Below are positions 60,005 through 64,000 of a DNA stretch of 64,000 nucleotides, piece by piece. The stretch is taken from the NCBI RefSeq assembly GCF_050624435.1, contig NC_134546.1:13229001-13293000 (forward strand). The letters are read 5' to 3'. The stretch is from Tenrec ecaudatus. Its lineage: Eukaryota; Chordata; Mammalia; Afrosoricida; Tenrecidae. The stretch's first letter is position 1, and each line of letters begins with the position of its first letter. The notes beneath the pieces were generated by a model. That model was not told where the DNA came from, searched no databases, and saw only the letters and a list, made by a program, of their open reading frames with translations. Position numbers and translations under genes: made by a program.

Positions 60005-61019
60005 GACAGGTGTCGTTGAATTCAGTTCTAACTCATAGCCGCCCTATTTACATGAGGATGAGCACTGCCTGGTCCTGCTCCAGCCCCACAAGGGTTCTTA
60101 GACTTGAACCCACTGTCTCAGCCCCTGTGTCCATTCATCCAGCTGAGGGTCTTCCTCTTTTGTGCTGTCCCTCTACTATACCAAGCAGAGTGACCTTTTC
60201 CAGGGACTGGAAAAGTACACGACATGAAGTCTCACCAGCCTTGTGTCTAACGAGCATTCTGGCTGTGCTTTTTCCAAGATAGATTTGCTCGTTCTTTTGG
60301 CAGTCCAACTATTCTTTGCCACGGGCATAATTCAAATGTATCAATTCTTCTTTGACCGTTCTTATTCAATGTCCAACTTTCACATATATATGAGGTGATT
60401 GAAAAGACCACGGCTTGGGTCGGGCACACCTTAGCCCTCAAAGTAACATCTTTGCTCTTTAATCCATCATAGAGGTCTTGTGAAGCAGGTATAACAAATG
60501 CAATGCACCGTTTGATCTCTCAGTTAGTTTCCATGAGCATTAATGGTGAATCCAAGCAAGACAAAATCCTTGACAACTTCAAACTGCTCTCCATTTATCA
60601 TGAAGTTACCTACTGGTCCCGTGGTGAGGATTTGAGGTTACTTTTTGTTTTTTGGGGGTGTGTGTGTGATTTTTAACATTAAGTTGTAACCCATATTGCA
60701 ATCCTTGATCTTCAGCAGCAAGTGTTTCAAGTCCTCCTCACCTTCATTGAGCAAAGCGATGTCACTTACATATTGCAGGCTGTTCATAAACCTTCCTTCA
60801 ATCCTGACCCTGCAATCCTCTTCATCGAATCCAGTTTCTCAGATTATTTGCTTAGCAGGCAGATTGAGCAAGTATGGCGAGAGGATACAACGCTGATGCT
60901 TACCTCTCCTGAGTTTAAATTATGCAGCAGCCCTGGTGCTGTGCATACAATGACCACTTGGTCCATGTACAGGTTCTGCATGAGAACAAAGCATTCCGGA
61001 CAAACTGAACTCATCTTGA
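60005..61019 (-). pseudogene. RTE LINE fragment, reverse (copy A)
   Basis: The minus strand reads KVCPTQAVVFSITSYICESW, then TLNKNGQRRIDTFELCPWQR, the C-terminal part of the RTE reverse transcriptase. Upstream on that strand the sequence continues into the palm region, with stops. On the plus strand the left edge, 'gttctaactcatagccgccc', is the reverse of the RTE tail that AfroSINEs share. The copy is broken at 61020 by a SINE. Confidence 0.75.
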
Positions 61020-61190
61020 ATCAGTTGCCATGGACTAGATCGGGACTCGTGACTGCATGTGGCAGAGCAGAACACGGCTTTACTGGATTTTCAATCGCGC
61101 ATCGTTTGGAATTGAATCTCTAAGCCTTTCTTCCAAAGACACTTCTGGGTGGACTTCAACTTCCAGCCTCTTGGTTAGCATTTAGACATT
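61020..61190 (-). repeat. AfroSINE (second subfamily), reverse, abutting RTE copy A
   Basis: 'tgactgcatgtggcagagcag', 'ggattttcaatcgcgcatcg', 'acacttctgggtggacttcaa' and 'cttccagcctcttggttagc' are the reverse of the variant SINE. Confidence 0.65.
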
Positions 61191-61324
61191 GAGACATTGC
61201 AACTCAGGGCCTTATATCCCATCTCACTAATTGTGGCGAGAACCTGTCGTGTGTCCATGAAAAGCGACAGTGAATGCGTTGATCCCATTCTGGGAGATAA
61301 AATAGACAGTCACAGTACATTTTC

Positions 61325-61522
61325 TGGCTCCCTGGTGGTGTAGAGAGTTGCATGTTGGGCTGCTAGCCATCAGGTCAGATGTTTGAACCCAACAGCTGTT
61401 CCCGGAGAGAAAGCGGAGTCTTTCTGTTCATGTAAAGATTTAGTCTTGGAGACTCTCAGGTGCAGTCCTGCCGTGTCCTCCAGCAGGGCTGTGAGTTGGA
61501 ATTGGTTCATGGCACGGAATTT
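61325..61522 (+). repeat. AfroSINE
   Basis: Head 'ggctccctggtggtgtagaga', 'tgggctgctagccatcaggtc', body 'tagtcttggagactctcagg' and tail 'gagttggaattggttcatggc'. Confidence 0.85.
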
Positions 61523-62111
61523 TCTCTGAATTACAGGGAGGCAAATGTGTCTCCTCTGAAGGCAATCTTGGAACTAGAGAATGGAGTGGAATCATGAAGC
61601 AATCAGGCAGGTTGCTTGTGAAAAAGACTTCGTGATGGATTTCAGGAGTCTTTGCTTTGGATGTGGGTTTAGAAAGCATCATGAGGAAGAAAAGAGACAA
61701 AAGAGGCCTATTGTTTGGCTAAATAAAAACCAGATTATCATATCTGTTTCTGTATTTAATCTGTTACGAAGCCTCTGGAAAACTGCACTGTGGGCCATGG
61801 GAAGCATGAGAAGAGAAATGGCAAGAACATTTTCGTATTATGGTGAAAAGAGTTTTGAATTCACAGACTTCCTGCAAAGGTCCCAGGGGCTCGTCGAGGG
61901 CTCCCAGACCACATTTGAAGATGGCTCTGAGGACAGTCTTATGCTTGATCAAAACCGATTGACCTTATTTCATTTTTACAACGTACAGACTCTTGAGAAG
62001 TCTGTTGTTACTGTTGTTTTCACATTTCAGCCTTTCGGAATCTGGAACGTGTCTTACAACCGCCGTTGCCTTAGTGGCAGTGGGAACAGAGCAATGACGG
62101 TTTGCACCGAC
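61523..62111. other. Unrecognised DNA with a 184-codon open frame
   Basis: The plus-strand frame 61581-62135 is open for 184 codons. Its last part runs into the tail of the reversed RTE copy B at about 62112. I recognise no domain. The lack of any splice, promoter or homology sign and its end inside a repeat argue for a chance frame. Confidence 0.35.
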
Positions 62112-63515
62112 ATGGTTGTCATCGGGGACCATTGACTTGGCTCCAACTCATAGCAACCCCGGGTGCAACAGCATGAAGCACCCCCTGGCCCCACCCCGTT
62201 CTCACCATCATTCTGATGTCTGAGCCTATGCTGCAGCCCCAGTGTTGATCCATCATGCCCAGTGCCTTCCTCTTCTTCTTTGCCCCTGTGCTTTACCCAG
62301 CACGAGGCCCTTCCCAGAGCCTGGTTTCTCCTGACACCACTTCCAAAGGTCCTGAGATGAAGTCTCCCATTCTTGCCTCGAAGGAAACTACTGGCAGTAC
62401 TTCTTCTAAGGCAGATGTGTTCCGTAGTTCATGGTACTTCCAAGCTTCTTTGCTAATAGCACCGCCATTCATATGGATCCAGTCTTCTCCATCTTCCTTA
62501 TTCCAGCTTTCACATAGAGGCCTTTGAAAATACCCTGAGTTCAAAGTAACGTTCTTGTTTTTATACATTTAAAAGAGGCTATACGCAGCCTATTTACCCA
62601 CTGCACTGGGAAGTTTGATCTCTTGGCTGCTGCTTCGAGGAACATTGATGAAGGACGCAGGCAGGACAAAATCCTTGACAACTTCCATCTTTTCTCTGTT
62701 ATCCATGCGTTAACCATTGGTCCAGTGGTGAGGCTTTTTGTTTTGTTTACATCGAGTTGTAGTCCACACTGAAGGCTGCATTCATTGATCTGCATCAGCA
62801 AGTGCTTCAAGGCCTCCTCACTGTCAGCAGGCAAGGTTTTGTCTTTTGCCTATGGTAGGTAATGAGACTTCCTGCGTATCAGCATAAAGTTGGAACAAGT
62901 ACAGAAGCAGCCCTGACACACAACACACCTTTCCTGATTTGAAGCCATGCAGGATGCCCTTGTTCTTTTTGCACAGCTGCCCCTGGATCCATGTCCAGGT
63001 TCCACATGAGCACAAAGAAATGCTCTGGAATCCCACTCTTCTCAAGGCTCTCCAGTTTTTAATGATCTGCACATAGGCAGCAAAACACAAGCAACTACCT
63101 TTTTGGCATTCTCTATTTTGGGGGCAAGAACCACCTGACATCAGCAACAATATCCGTGGTTTCATATCCTATTCTGAATCCGGCCTGAACCTCTGGGAGC
63201 TGTCAATGTACTGCTGTGACCATTGCTGAATGATCTTCAGCAAAATGCTATGCTTCCGATGTCAATGGCATTGCTGTATAATTTGAGCATGCTGTTGGGT
63301 CACTTTTATTTGGACTGGGGCAAATATGCATCTCCTCCACTTGGCCATGTACCTCTCTTCCAAATTTCTTGGCATGAATGAGTGAGTGCTTCCAGGGCTT
63401 CGTCAGCTTGTTGAAACATTTCAACTGGTATTCCATCAATTCCTGTAGACTTGTGTTTGGCCAGCATGGACTTGGCCTAAGCTATTCCTATTGTAACCAT
63501 TTTGAGTGAATTATG
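62112..63515 (-). pseudogene. RTE LINE fragment, reverse (copy B)
   Basis: The minus strand carries DSEEALKHLLMQINECSLQC and then GLQLDVNKTKSLTTGPM, typical of the RTE reverse transcriptase downstream of its catalytic box. The plus-strand left edge 'ggctccaactcatagcaaccc' is the reverse of the RTE 3' end. The right part (63360-63480) has 'gtattccatcaattcctgtag', the reverse of the upstream RT segment. Several stops and shifts are present. It covers more of the 5' side than copy A. Confidence 0.75.
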
Positions 63516-64000
63516 TACTTTGTTGCTACCATGTGTTGAGCTGAGGCTATTTAAGGACTTTTCCTTTAATATCATAATTTGGTTTGGAACAATTCCAAAC
63601 CTTACTGTATCTGGAGAAAGGCAAGCAGACATATAAGACCATAAATCTGATGTTAGTGAAACTATTTTAGAAAAAGGAATGCTAATGCTAAATTTTCTTC
63701 CTGAACTTTTAATTGTGAATTGGGTGAAGGTTTACAAAATAGACTAATTTTCCGTTGGATAATTAAACACATTTTGATTCATGTCACTAATTGCAATCAC
63801 CGTAATATAGCATCACTTATCCCACATTCTTCCTTTGTTTCTGTTTCCATTTATCCATCTTTCTTAATGATTCTGAACTTTTTCCTTGGGTAAATGCTGG
63901 CCTTTTGATCTTAGATGGTTGAATAATCACATGAGTGTATACATCCCTAGTGTTATTGTTTCCTTTATAGATGTAATATTTGGGTAAAAATTGAACCACA
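63516..64000. other. AT-rich intergenic DNA to the window end
   Basis: No gene or repeat family is recognised in this last stretch. Confidence 0.45.

Overview
The window is vertebrate nuclear DNA. It has spliced exons with conserved splice sites, long introns, CpG-rich islands, microsatellites and many SINE/LINE copies. Spliced reading of the first 8 kb gives the C-terminal end of a TALE homeodomain protein that I recognise as MEIS1. The SINEs have the AfroSINE layout: a tRNA-like head reading roughly 'ggctgctaac..ggtcagcagttc' and a tail reading roughly 'tatgagtcggaatcgactc'. The LINEs include RTE copies with (CAA)n tails. Together these point to an afrotherian mammal. Several SINEs have a tenrec-like flavour, but I cannot fix the species without a search.

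Layout. Positions 1-2660 are MEIS1 intron. Coding exons lie at 2661-2719 (end of the homeodomain), 3909-3998, 4310-4368 (short C-terminus, MEIS1A type) and 6497-6780 (long C-terminus, MEIS1B type). The 3' UTR runs to about 8062, with polyadenylation signals at 7730 and 8041. From 8.1 to 22.3 kb there is no gene I can support. The stretch is almost free of transposons and alternates AT-rich unique DNA with two large CpG-rich islands (about 11.0-13.75 kb and 16.55-17.7 kb). It looks like the regulatory landscape of a developmental transcription factor.

From about 22.3 kb to the end the character changes sharply. The sequence becomes a dense patchwork of AfroSINEs, an L1-3'UTR-like repeat family, RTE LINE fragments, MIR/L2 relics, LTR-like repeats and small DNA transposons, plus an RPL13 processed pseudogene at 56.0-56.65 kb. 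No functional protein-coding gene is recognisable there.

The most interesting points are these. (1) The MEIS1 homeodomain exon appears to end at a GC splice donor, with a GT donor exactly 81 nt downstream in the same phase, so a 27-residue basic segment could be added. (2) About 21 kb around the MEIS1 3' end lacks interspersed repeats. (3) A 221-bp hAT-type element has perfect 13-bp terminal inverted repeats and a perfect 8-bp target duplication. (4) A degraded L1 at 31.1-34.4 kb carries nested insertions whose order can be read from their target-site duplications.
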